In this document: positions 48,302 through 61,800 of the stretch, one piece after another
Layout: the number at the start of each line of letters is the position of its first letter
Position numbering within the stretch: position 1 is the stretch's first letter
Assembly: GCA_921293015.1 (NCBI GenBank)
Contig: OV121095.1
Span: 38,165,484 to 38,229,483, forward strand
Reading direction: 5' to 3'
Length of the DNA: 64,000 bases
Origin: Phorcus lineatus
Lineage: Eukaryota; Mollusca; Gastropoda; Trochida; Trochidae
Made by a program: the position numbers and the translations under genes
Notes under the pieces: generated by a model
What the model was told of the DNA's origin: nothing
Databases searched by the model: none
Seen by the model: the letters and a program-made list of their open reading frames with translations, nothing else

Positions 48302-48599
48302 TGAGTTAAAATGATACGAATAAACATTTGCATCACTGTCTATACATGATAAAGATCTATTGATTTGAATGATTCGTCTAATCAAATAAAATTCCTTTTG
48401 CGCCCCAATTACAAAGTTTTCGATCAAATTATTCAATTTATCAAGATTGAGCATCATGACCGAAATATGCAGTCGGTCTCGATGTTTTACTTTTCATCAA
48501 TTAATTACAGGGAACATCTTTTGATGCCAAAATGCATAGCGCAACAAAGTTTATCACTCAATTCTTTTTTTCCAATGATAAATAAAGAAGAGCCTATTC

Positions 48600-48890
48600 T
48601 GCGTCAAATTTACATACATATTAGTTAAATGACTTACTTCACACTACCAATCAATATTTATCTTCGTCTCTGCTGTAAATTAGTTCCCAAAATTACGTTT
48701 GGGTCATTGGCGCGCGCCATTGTCTGATTTTCGATCACAAATCACGACTTTAAGCTGTTTATTGTCACTTTACTAAATTAATTAGCATTAAGATTTTATT
48801 TTTTTTAAAAACCACAACTTGTCGATAAAATAACACGTTTGATGAAGTTTGACACATTTGACTCCAAGAATATACTCTGTGACCCTTTAC
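48600..48890 (+). mobile_element. TTAA-type MITE family, copy 5 (3' part)
   Basis: Matches copy 2 from CTCTGCTGTAAATTAGTTCC through GGCGCGCGCCATTGTCTG (near 48709) to ACTCTGTGACCCTTTA. The left part is diverged or replaced. With copy 4 it forms an opposed pair only 300 bp apart. Confidence 0.75.
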
Positions 48891-50780
48891 CATATGTCTA
48901 TCATATTCATACATCTCAAACGTAGAGGTTAGTTCGGAATATCAATCGGCTCTCCGCTCCAATAAAGACTAGCCCGGGGAAATAGCATAGAAGGCGTGTA
49001 CGAAATTACATATATCATATCTGTTTTTTCATAAGCTTATACCCAATTATATAACCAGTTGATGTAACTGTGGTTGTTATATACGTCAATTATTCTCACT
49101 TCTTGCATGCATCATGACGTCATCCCCTTTCAACCAATGAGAATCCTCAACACATCCGCCATGACAGATATGGTTCAAAATTGAGTATTCAAGATTAATG
49201 GTTAGGGTCAATGAGATATGTAGGTATTTCCTCGACATTATTTCCTCGAATTGACCAAGGTCTTTTCCTCATTCGAATAATACACTTTCTTGAAACCTTA
49301 TGATTCATCCTCTTCTCAGGAACCCCTTTATGACATTGATTTATCACCTCTCGAACGGATTAGCATAAAACATTAAAGTTTACTGTGTGTCGAAGATACA
49401 TTTATATATTTATTCCCATGACTAATAGTTTTCAGGAATTATTCAAAATCTGTTTAAAAGTACCCAAATAAATATTTTACAACATTGTTCAAATTATGTT
49501 TAAAATTGAGGTACCAACGAAAATTTCTTTAAAAATCGACTTGAAACGTATATCTTTGATTAAAACTTATAGTAATATAGTGATTTTTTACCTTTTCGCC
49601 TAGGATGTAGTTTTAATTAGCATTTTAAACTTGAACGTAGAAACAGGCATATCTTTTCCGATTAAATTTTCTCCAAAATACCAGGTCAATAGTGTATGAT
49701 TAATGTATGATATGTAATGGAATTCTTTAATAAAACACTTGATGTTTTGATGTTATAAATGTGGTAAACTTAGTTGACACGTTGAATGTCTTATCTTGGT
49801 ATGCGTCCATAGAAGTGGTAGAAAATTGTGGTAACGCGACAGCTGCGTTGTGTTTTTCATAACAATCTACATCTTTTGTCTATCGAGTACATGATATGGC
49901 CTTTTGTAAACTTTTGCACACGTTTTGGAGAAGATAATCATTGAAAACGTATTAAATCTAAACAATGATGAAACAAATCTACTGGACAGGTGTTGAAGAT
50001 GGGAAGTTTAACCTAAAGCCACGGGTAGTAAAGATTGTTAATTGTGAGTAACTTGAAGAAAAAGAGCCATTTGCTCTGTAGCTCACCAGTCTTGGTATGA
50101 TTAATCATCTGATGTGGAAGAAATAAGGCGTTTATGATATGCAATGAATTGCCACAATCATGTAAATATCGCCCTCACAAATTCCTGTGATTTTCTTTTA
50201 TTTGAAGGTATAAGAATTACCATTTTGTAGTGACTGCTATAAGCTGCATGTATATCAAATCTTGATAAAATGTTTAGTGATTGAAATAACTGTAAATATG
50301 CCTTAAATCACTAGCGTGCTAATCTCTCCTTAAGATTCTCTGCTGGTCAGAGAACCCACTGCACTCATCTAGGGTCTGTACACATAAATCAATTTCAGAT
50401 GCGTTAATCACAAAGAGTTTAAATTGCACTTAATAACGCTACAATAAGCATGAACAAGTCACAGAATTACAAAATTGGATCCCCAAGGTGCAATATAACT
50501 CCTTGCAAACTTTCAGATTTAGAACTGCGACGTCGGATATGTGAATAAATACGGACGACGGACATGGGACGGACCCCGGATGAAGGACCATGCCTCTGGC
50601 CCCTTATTGATCATATGACGTGAAATATGAAGAAGCACTGTGTACAAGAGCATCAGACGCTGGGGTTAGCAGTTATTCGTCTTTGGTTCAAATAAACCTG
50701 ATGTCAAATCATGTAAAGGAAATACTCATGTCATTAATGTGATACTTTAAGAAGTTAAATATAAACATGAAATTAATCTA
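48890..50780. other. Non-coding stretch with a GACGGAC-type tail
   Basis: No gene. At about 50529-50600 a CGACGTCGG and then ACGGACGACGGAC segment resembles the tail at 13286-13330, marking a second copy of that dispersed repeat, probably spanning about 50280-50600. Confidence 0.5.
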
Positions 50781-50781
50781 A

Positions 50782-50894
50782 AATTTTACCCGCAATGCAT
50801 GGCAACTTTAGTGTTGTCTTTCTCCCTGCATTAATACTAGCTGCCGTGATATATGTTAAGTACTTGAAAGGGGAGATGAACCTCAAAATCACCT
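50782..50894 (+). repeat. Dispersed ~115-bp repeat, copy 2
   Basis: Same orientation as the copy at 28285-28401, sharing AATGCAT, GTGTTGT, CTTTCTCC, TAATAC and AACCTCA blocks. Confidence 0.7.
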
Positions 50895-50899
50895 GAGTG

Positions 50900-53800
50900 T
50901 ATATGCACTGTATATGCAGTGCCAGGTGAAAACCATATGATGTCAGCTTGATAGTGAATACAGAGATGTCAATGTCTGTAAAGAAATAATAAATTTCATT
51001 ATGAAATGCTTGATGAAATTCAAAATAAACATGAAAATAACCTTAACTTGATTTATAAACGAGAAAACACATGTTTATGTATGTATAATGCACGTCAAAA
51101 CCATGTCATGCATGATCATGCGATATCTGAATGACCGTAAAGAGAGCACAGAGGTAATCTATAGGGTTTATGGTTATTTTAAATCGAATCTCAAAAACAC
51201 TGTATATCTATTTTTGAAATAATATTTTTTCTTGATCGTTGAGGTTATGAACGGGACTTTATTGTTGAAGTTCGTTTTACAGAAAAATAAATGCCTGTAA
51301 GTATATGCATATTGTTATGTGCTGTTTTTTAAACACTTCATTTTTTCAATAAAATATTTCTACTTTGAAAAACTGAAAGGCCAAGGGCCCAGGGTCATTA
51401 TATACAACAAATTAGATTTTTCGGATTTCTTTATTGATACAAAACATATTGAACCTTCAAGAAAATATAAAATATTATGGCCACAAAAGCAAAATGATAT
51501 TGCTAATTTAAAAGTGATTTGTTTGGTAATTTTGACAAGGACTGAATTTCTAATTTGTTAATAGATGACAAAGGCGTCGGCAACCAGAACGTGTCTCTAT
51601 CTCAAGGTCATAACATTCGTCATAGCAAAGATAATAGATCATTAAAAAGAGAGTTATGGTTTTCGTATATAAAGCATTTTGTCGTTTATTCATCTATCAT
51701 TTAGTACAGAGATTGTTCTGTCTAATCTAAAAGTTTCTTGTTGTAAAGTCAAAAGAATGATGAGAAATAACTGCAATTGATTATGTTATTCAGAAAGGTG
51801 ATATTTAATACAAGATGAAGTTTGATCTCAATTGACTAACATGTACTTACAAAAAAACCGAATACAATAAGAATTCTTGTGCGTTGTTGTTTTTCTGATT
51901 GATTGACAACAATGTCGCAGTTTAAGATTTTGTTTTTATACTTACTTTCAGTTTGACTTACAAAGCATGGTCAAAATTATTTCATAATGTTATTACTTCG
52001 AAGATATTTGCTCAACAGAATAGATTGCCATTTACAAAGTATATTGATGTAAAAGGATCTTTAAAAGAAAAAATATTAAACGTTAATTATGTTAAACATT
52101 ACAATTGTTATAACAAACATTTACCAACGAATTGGTATACTATCAAATATTTCGCATTTTAATGTTTTCAATGTATAACCAAAAAAACATGAAGTCATTT
52201 AAGAAGTTGTTTACCGTGACAAAAAGCTGACGATGTTTTGATGATCGTCTTTTTTTTACGAAGAACAAGGTCATCAATAGCATGAATATCGTTACTGTTT
52301 TCAACATGTTTTCCAGCTTGTGTTTAAAGCCTTGAAAACGACAGACTTCATGAATTAAACTGAAAATTGACAGGCCAAACAAAGGAGTTGAAAAATACCT
52401 CATCAATCACCAGTGAGCTTTTACCCGGATCCCAATTTCAGTGAAGGTTACCATGCTTTGTTCTGAAGACTGAAAACATCAAGTTCCTCTCCCACAGTAC
52501 ATGCAAGTCCAATCTCCGCTTGACAAGGCAATCACTTTCAGCGGATGTTTCTCCAAAACATGCTGTTTTGCAACGAATTGGCTTTCAGCTAGTTAAAGGG
52601 TCTGGTCATGTGATACAGTTAAACTCTTCCTCCTACCATTTCCACAACCCATTTTGTGTTTTGCAGAAATGCAATCTGTTCTCTTTCTGTTGCTTCTAAC
52701 TTCCATTTCTTCACTGTTGGAAATTTTAAGAAGAAGTAGAAAAATGTAGTTTATTCAAGTGTCAAGTGCCAAACATGGCCTACGGGACACTATTCAACAG
52801 TTAAAAAACATATACAATGATATTAAAACACATTCATACATATAAAATAAGTTCCAGGGAAAATGAATAAATTAAATTAATTAAAATTATAAATAAAAAT
52901 TATAAATAAATAAGATATGAATTCTGGAAATCAGTTGATCCTTTCTTTCTTCATCTTATCTGTCTGACCAGGCTGTTGATCATTTATCAAGCATACTCTC
53001 TGTGGGCAACTGGCTTCACTAATGTACAATATGTACAGGAAGAGGTAACTACTTACTAACCTCAATTCATCCCTTTTATCGAATGCTTTACCAAGGGGTT
53101 TGAATTTAAATGCATCTACATTCTAATATTGAATATTGTTCTTTGGTGTCTCATAGGCCTATTATGACGGGGTACTTTGTATCTTACATGAAGAGCTTTT
53201 ATAGTGTAATTTGTTTTACTATACGAACTACATGTAACGAAATCAATAAACTATATATAAATTAAACTACTCTTCTTCATTCTTCATTTATTCATAGTGA
53301 AATTATGTTCATGAGACGTCTACCATAATGGTGTGAAAGATACTTTTAGGCATTTATTACATGTATCTAGTATATAAGTATCCATTTACACCTGAAAAGG
53401 GGTTGCATTTTGAAGATGTAACTGTATAAGCCAGTTACTCCTAAACATAACATACATATATAGAGAGTGTCTGGTTTGTTCTATTGTTTGTGTATGAATT
53501 GATCAGTTTATTACGGACATTTTCTGATTGCTGTATGAAATTGTTAATATGATTTTATGTTGACTGATGCTTTCATTGTAATTACATAGTTCAGGAATGG
53601 TTTATAGACCGCGTTTGTGGTACTTACAGCTGTATTCTGTTTCAGTTTATGATTTTATTATGCCGTAAAGAGAATTGTATTAGGCTTTTCTGATTTATTC
53701 TGATAAATCTTCATTTAGATTGTTGTGATGTCTAGCTTTTCTCCATTACAACTAGGACAAATTATTTCATAACCATTCCATGACGTACATTCATGAAATT

Positions 53801-56800
53801 TCAGATTAATTCTGAATCGTTAAGCGACAGGGACTCCTTTAAAGACACAGTCTTTTAATATCTAGCGTCTAAGCATACACAGTTATTGCCCTATTTTGAC
53901 ATCTTACATTCATATTCTTTGTCATTTTCAAAATCCACATCATTATAATTTTGATATTTGCAAGTTAAGGGTCGTAAATCCCTTTTTCACATAGGGAACA
54001 TATGCGCTTTGAGTGCATGCATAGGAGAAAATGTCATTTCGTTTGTTTTAAGTGGTTATATTTCCATGTTGTCTGTCATAACTTCTGATATTGTCATTTT
54101 CACAAGGGAGAAGAATGACATCCCTTGAATAAGAAAAGGATTCATATAAACACCAGAGAACACACGAGAAGATGAATACTATTAAGTTCTTTACTTTTCT
54201 AGAATCCACCAGTTTGATTAATTTCCACTCAGCTTGTCATAGATGAAAGAATGCCTGCCCAGACAGAGCAACGCCCTTTTTCTAAGAATAATGTCAGAAT
54301 ACTTAAGAACAAAAATAATCCCTTTTCTTGATTTCTAAAATCCACCGGCGCTTTATTTCCATTTCAAGATTATTCAACCCCTTCTTCTCAAGATAAAAAC
54401 ACTATACCCTTTGAGTTAGAACAATGCTCGGGTTTATACGACCATCAGAGAAACACTAAAACCAGAACAGAGGGAGAGATTGTCAGAAGATTGCATATCA
54501 TATGTACAGTAAAGCCAAACATATATACCTATGTAGTGACGTGTGTCAAAAGAAGATTAACAAGGTAACCTTTAAAGGAACTCCTTTTTGGGAAAGAACA
54601 GGACGTCAGAATGTGGTTAGAACCATCAAGATGAAAACCTCAAACCACAATACGCATGATTAACAAGTTGTTAACCGATAAACAGTCAATAGCAGATAAA
54701 TATAGAAATCTTGAAACTGTTCATGAATGAAAATATATATAAATTTCCCATTATCATGGCGAACAATATTCGTATTAGTCAATATATTGAATTTAGTTGA
54801 AGAAGAAGTTGGGACGATGAAGAATGATCACAAAACAATATAATGAAGAAGTAGTACCATGAAATGAGCTTTCGTTATCAAAAGAAATTTTACCACAGAA
54901 AAACGTATCAATTTCTATAACTTGTTAGTGTTTATATCTTTAAAAGTATTAAGCTCGCTAGATCCCGTACACTATAGTGTAAATACTAGAGAGAGTCGTT
55001 ACCCTCGGTGACAAGGTTACTTGACTTGAGACGGCATTTGATGTTCCCGTGTCTGCATATAACTCATTTTTTAAACTCATTTTGTGAAACATATTGATTT
55101 CAATTTCATTAACCTTAGGACAACGTTACACGGACGAGAGAAACTTTTAGTATTGAGGAAGTTACAAATTGTCTCCTAAAGAAGTATAGTTGATGTACTT
55201 CTTACCATGATGATTAACTCTTTGCTTTGTCCTTTATTTTGTTGTGTGTTGTCCTTAAAACAAATGTCTCACGTACTTAAATTTATGGTACATACATTAA
55301 ATTACAGAAATATTAACACAAAGCAATTAAAAAAACAGCATTGTCAACATATTTCCGATTTATATGCTAAGAAGAAACAGTGATCATGCAGTAAGATAAT
55401 TAGCACTTCATATAGAATAGACATAATCTCGTACATAGTTTTAGTGAAATCAAATTGGAATGGATGGCTACTTTCACTTATGAATAAAACGGAACCGAAC
55501 GTTTGACTTGCAGACCTGGAACTATCATCAATGATTTGGTAATTTAAAAGAAGCAATCGCAAAATAGACAATCACAGGCAAACAACAGATATCAGTACGA
55601 TTACGAACTGATACACATGTACAATACAGGCTAAAACAAATGAAATCTACTAGGAAAATGTTCTATCCTTTTTTTAATCGATTGATTGGGACAGCAAGAT
55701 ATATATATATATAATTTATTTATTTATTTAAAATCATATTTTGATATTTTATGCATTTATATGTCCATTTGTGTCTCATAGACCGTTTGGCCGGTTGTTG
55801 TTTTTGTAATAAGTCTGATAATGCAATGTGATGCAAAACAACATGTGACACTTTAATAAAATATATTTCTTCTTCTTCTTCTTCGATAAACAAACCGGAG
55901 AATAACCTTAAAAAACACACGAACAACACGTATACGCACGTCGGCATGCTTCATTAACCAATCAAATCGTTCATTATGTTTCCAAACCTCATAAATTGGG
56001 CGTCGTCCCTCGAGCGATCAGCTCTGATCAAACAGATTTAGCCGACTCCTGATTTCTCGTATTGACTGTTGGATTAGATATGGGGACTAGAAACCATACA
56101 TCAGCTGCTGGAAGGGAGTGGCCGGCATATACAGGCTACGGTTAATATCCCGATTTACCACTTAACTCATAAATAGGCACCGATAATGTGGAGAAATGAT
56201 TTACGTGGCTTTTCTAGTATTTTCAGCTTATCGATCACCTGTAAATGAAGTCTCATCTTTATTTATCAATAAGGATAATTGTAAACTGACGCGATACATT
56301 CCAACTACAATGTACAATTAAGAAAGAAATAGATTTTTGGTTTTGTTTATATACCAAAAAATATGTTCTCCAGTGTATTTATAAATGACTAAATGTGATG
56401 GCTGATTTTAAAAGCAATTCAAATTTATTAAAGCAATTTCAGATCAGTGTTATTTTGATTAAAAAAAGAAAATGAATTTCATGTTAGTTATTGCTTTTTA
56501 ACAAGTTCTTCTTTTATTAAGTTGGTCGATTCAAGAAAACCACATGGAATGAAGGACCTACTTCCTGATTTGAAATTTCCGAATTTTCAAATATTAAAAT
56601 AGAAATAAAGATATACAAGAAGGACCATCGTGATCTCGTCCTTTTCAGGCATATATTAATTCTTCTTGTAGACTTTACATGTTCGGTTTTGAATACAATC
56701 CATATGGATTGCGATTTCTTGGGTATTTTGACCTTATTGGATAATAACATATTTTAGCGTTATCCGGTCCTCTTTTGTAATATTTGTCTTTTACATGCTT

Positions 56801-58735
56801 TTGGTTATTTATGGGAATTCTTAACCCTTAATTAATCAAAGAATGTATATTCGCTAGTTGCATGTTCTAGAATAAATAAATATCATTTCAATACCTATGA
56901 ATATAAAAACTTATGAATATAATGGATATGATATATAGATAATCTCACAAAGGATAATCTCAATATCAACATGAGTTGATAAAAGTTACAAACGAGTGTT
57001 GCTATATTTCATATCAGAGGACACAAAGGTGAGATTCTATTTATCATCCACAATCATTTTCCAATACGTTTCTATGAACAAATATACATCTCAGGACACT
57101 GGAGTATACTTCGACTCCGAATATGGCGATGTCATTGTATTGTAACGTCATCATGCTTATTTTATTACATTTTATTACGAAGTTAGAGAGGTATTTATTA
57201 TCAAAGTCATTTTACAATACTTAAACAGTATATGAACATCTCTGAACTAAAACTGCCATTTGCTTTTTCGATCTCAGTGAGGTCACAGCATTGTGAAGTC
57301 ATCAGGATTATGATATTAAAGCATATGCATGTTATCAATTGGTGATACCAAGGCATTTTGACGTCATTTACTGATGATGCAAATTGATAATAATTAATAA
57401 CTTGATTGCAGCGATATAAAAAATGCACACACCGTTGATGGATTTCGCTTGATATAGATATCAATGTAAAAGATGTTTTGATGATAAATATAAATCCAAA
57501 CACGTATCCAAGATGTAGAATGGTAAATAGGCGAAACAGTATACATGTATATTTCAATGAGCATATTCATCATAGTTAAACATATGTTTCGATCAATACA
57601 AACTCTTAATATTTCAGGCAATCAAATTACAGCTAACAGAACCCTATGACAGAGCTGACAGAGCAGGCACTGCTGTTTACAAGGCTTGTTGTTTTGTTCC
57701 ATCACGTTCCCCTGAATGTGCTTTATCATCACTACTGCTCCCAGAAATCCATTAATATCGGCAAGGACGAAAACAACATGATGGAAAGAGTGACATGCCA
57801 TCAGTCAACCGCCAAGGCCCCGGATGATACACTGACCCAATCCCATAATGCCTCGGGCGTGTACCAACACACCAGGTTACCAAGCTACTATAAGTCAAAG
57901 TTGTCAGAACAGTCAATCACAGCGAACACCTGCCATTGTGCCGGTATTGTGCTGGCATTCTTGTGGTAACGACGTTAAATATTTACATAACTATGTGGTT
58001 GGAATTTTTTGTTGAAAAATATGAGGATGATAATATTGAATAATGCATTGTGGTAACGTCTTGATTTTGGTGACTTCATTTAAGTAAGACTCAAAGGAAA
58101 GACTATAGAATCAAGAAAATGTTGTTGTTTCCTTATTTGTGGTAACGGTTTTGAGTGATCAGCGTTAACTTTGTTTGCTTGGTGACCTCCAAATCATTGT
58201 AAGTAATCATTTTTGGAATGCGATTCATATGAAAGAATTTAAATAATTAAGAAGTTTTACATTCATTTAACTTTTTTAATTCTTTATCAATTCCAGGATA
58301 AATAAATAATTTTAAAACATTTTTTTAATTTTGATGGATAATTATTAAAGCAATCTCATAACATTTTCAATCGGATATGGTTGAATATCACCTTAAACCT
58401 TAAATTAAAACAGTTATTGTTTTTTATAATCTTAAAATCTATTATGATATGTTTGAGTTGAGTTTGATAACTCATTATTTTGTATTTTCATGATAACTTG
58501 AGCATTCATGAGTACGTCATATCCATGAGAAAACATATGACAATGATCACAACCTCAGCAACATCGAAACAAATCAGACAGAATCATATTAATCATATCT
58601 AGATTTTTAAAAATATCGTCCTTGCAACGGATATCTGATTGGACTTGGGTCACGTATGCTAAATTTTAGCAATGGTGTCCTTCAATAGAAGAGTACAGAC
58701 TGTTGCTGAAATTGATCATTTCAAGGTTAATTGGG
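50900..58735. other. Gene-poor stretch
   Basis: No gene recognised. Small (AT)n and (TTC)n runs occur at 55700-55712 and 55868-55882. The 55980-56250 and 57630-57970 segments are less AT-rich than their surroundings. The latter contains a 107-codon ORF (57646-57969) with mixed composition but no recognisable domain. It could equally be a conserved non-coding element. Confidence 0.45.
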
Positions 58736-58739
58736 TTTA

Positions 58740-58860
58740 GTACAGAGACAAGACAAGACATTAAGTCGCGATTTTACCGAAAATCGAACACTGGCGCGAT
58801 TCAATAGATCAAACTTAATTTTGGAAAGTTATCTAATACAAACAAAAGGACAGGATGGAG
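58740..58860 (-). mobile_element. TTAA-type MITE family, copy 6 (core only)
   Basis: On the minus strand AATTAAGTTTGATCTATTGA, then ATCGCGCCAGTGTTCGATTTTCG, aligns with the family core around GCGCGCC and the GGTTTTCGATCA that follows it. The ends are not recognisable. Confidence 0.55.
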
Positions 58861-58869
58861 TTGATTGTA

Positions 58870-61800
58870 TATTGATAGGCCCTTCAACTAGTTAGTATAG
58901 TCATCTTGATTGGAATTGTGCTTCGACTTTTGAAATTTTATCTCGCTTCAATTCGAAATCTAATTCTATAACGTAATGGGATGAATATTTAACTTGCTCT
59001 CAATTCATATCATCGATATCATTCATATGTTGTTTAGGTTCGTATTCAAGCCAAACAATATATAATGAAACGACGGGGTGTCTCATCAATGCGTCATCAA
59101 TGATTTTATCCAAGTGTCAAAAATGAATACTCTGTTATCAAACATCAACCGACTCTCAATGGCTCTCAATCACTACAGGTGAGAGCGGTTCATTATGAGA
59201 CAATATATACGATTATATCAGTGGTAGATATACACATACATCAAATGCAGATGTATTAGACTCTTTACAAGTCTGGGCCCATACAGTGACGGATGGCTTG
59301 TATTACATAGTGCAGAGAGGTAAGATGGGTGCATATAATTATAAAAGGATTGATCTAAGCCAGTTGACAAATTGATTATGAATTTGAATCCTTTGAGATT
59401 TAAAATAAAATAATGATTTGAAAAATGATTTGATGGTAGTACAGAGAGAATAATATGAGTGCATATACACGTAAGGCACTTTAATATATTGTTTATTAAT
59501 TTTTGTATCTTTTGTATTTTGTCTCAATGTATTAAAATCTTCATCTACAATCTCTGTAAATTGGTGAGGGAAAATTATAAACTTATTTTATGATATTGGC
59601 ATGTAATAGTAACGATTCATAACTGGAGACTGGAGACTGGAATTCTCATTTATAAAAAATGGGTTTTTAAAAATCAATATTCAATCTAAAACGCTTGTTT
59701 CCGAAATGAATAATTCCACAAATCTTAACTTAATTATGATTTAAAAAAAGCACGTGTTTTCTTTCTTTTTTTTCTATCTCAAGGATTCATTATGTTTATG
59801 AGATTTGTAATATATTTATAAGCAAGGCATACTACTTCGAATTCTAGTTCATTATAGCAAATGCCAAAATAATATAGTTTGAACTAAAAGATAACAATAT
59901 TTAACATGATGTTTCAACGCAAAGCATTTGTGCATTGAATACTAAAATGCATTCCAGCGTTTTGTTTATTACTGGTTGAGTAAGATGTATGTTTATTGTA
60001 CATTTTTGGAGGTCAATGCAAGTTATAGTGTGAAGTTCAACAAAAATAGTGTTTTCAAGAGAGAGAACACGTCTTCACTTAGCCATTCTAATTTGTTCAC
60101 ATTAAATATGAAATACTTATTAAGCTGATGTTATGTCATTTCACACCTCAAACATATATCGTAATTACAATTATCAATTAATTGATAAGCACAATAAGCA
60201 TGACCTCACAACTAGTAGACAAATACTTCAAGACGTGAGCGAATGCATTTTTAATTGAAAACTTCAAGTGTGATACATATCAAGTGACATAATTGATCTC
60301 AAAAGGAACTTATACGTGTGAAAAATTACATCATATAACACGATCCACTTTAAATCAATTTGTCGTTTGAGTAATTATATCGATCTGGTTTAAACTTTAA
60401 TGTAGTCGACAACCTAATTGACACCCACATTCTGTGAGGACTTATTTGGCGATATCACCAAGAGCATTTGATGGATTTTTCCAATGAAGTTTAAAAACTA
60501 TAACGACAGAGCCTCCGAGAAGTGTTGATTAAGGTATACCGTCTCATCAATCAATCGAACATCATTCATTCGTTATGGAGGTGCAGTTCATCGCTGAAGC
60601 GACGCCTGGTGGCTATACACATGTAAATGTACCAAAGTGGTCCAATAATAGCACTCAATATCCTGACTAGACCATGAGACTTTTCGTAAATATGTATGTA
60701 GGTCACTTTGAGCTAAAATATTCCTAAAGGCATTTGATAACTTCCTAAGAAGTCGTAGTTATTGTTTAGAAGAAATATGGGACTAGATATATTTGTTCTT
60801 CTTCCAAGTTAGAATTAGCATGCAGAGAAGAACTTAAAAGATGAAGCTTGCAAGATAGACAACTGTAATTTTTAATCATATTACTTTCCACGTTTATTGT
60901 ATATCATGTCAATTATGTTACACATAAAATACTTGGGAAAAGTTTTTGTACTTCTACATTCTGTTCAGACGGAGTTTCCGCTTAATGTAATGCCCCTTTT
61001 GTCAAATCTAACTGCTTGACGTTGACATTTGTCAAAACCTCGCCATAAAATAAAATAAGAAAAAACGATTTTATTCATATGAATTGTCTTTATTCTTCTT
61101 ACATTCCAATCCAAATGGTCAGCACTAGTCAACAGCACAATAAACTCGTCATTTATGTACACTTTAACATATACATCCTTGTAGCCTATGGTCATCGATT
61201 AGATACTACAATACTACAATTCAGCTGTTTGATCCATTCATAACAGCGATCAATATCCCCGATTCACCTAATCAACAGATCGATACAGGTATTGTTTAAG
61301 CCACCGTTTAATGAATGTATCACAAACACATCGCTGACATTCACGGAACAGTAACTTCACCACACTTGCCAGTACATCAAAGTCACAGATCAATGGATGG
61401 TGTGCATAGAGGTAGTGTCACAATCGTTCAGTCTTGACATTAGGAATTACAGACCGTTGTTTATATTTACAACATACATGTATTCAGCTTTCGAAAAGTT
61501 TTATTTTGTTATTTGCTGGAGCATAAACATTTCCTGATATGTACACGGTGAACTGAATATGTGCACCAGTATGTGCAGCATATACTTACAGAAAATGTAA
61601 ACAGTTGTCATTTATAACTGATACAACGTAAATGCTCATGAGGTGGTATTAAGACAATAAGCAAGATGTATTTGTCAGTAATGTTAACATCTTGCTTGAT
61701 CAAGTACAAATCTATGTTGTGGCTTTAATTTTGTAGATCCAATGCACCATAACAGAGAGTTAATCACATAATGTTATTGTCATCAAAATACATTCCAGTG

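Noticed and set aside
51319..51561. 80-codon plus ORF
   Set aside because: Lys/Ile/Phe-rich composition typical of AT-rich DNA, with no family match.
57207..57557. 116-codon minus ORF rich in Ile, Phe and Tyr
   Set aside because: Hydrophobic composition is what AT-rich random sequence yields; an overlapping ORF in another frame is similar.
57962..58190. Possible ~88-bp tandem repeat based on three TTGTGGTAACG words
   Set aside because: Only the short word recurs; the sequence between the words does not align.
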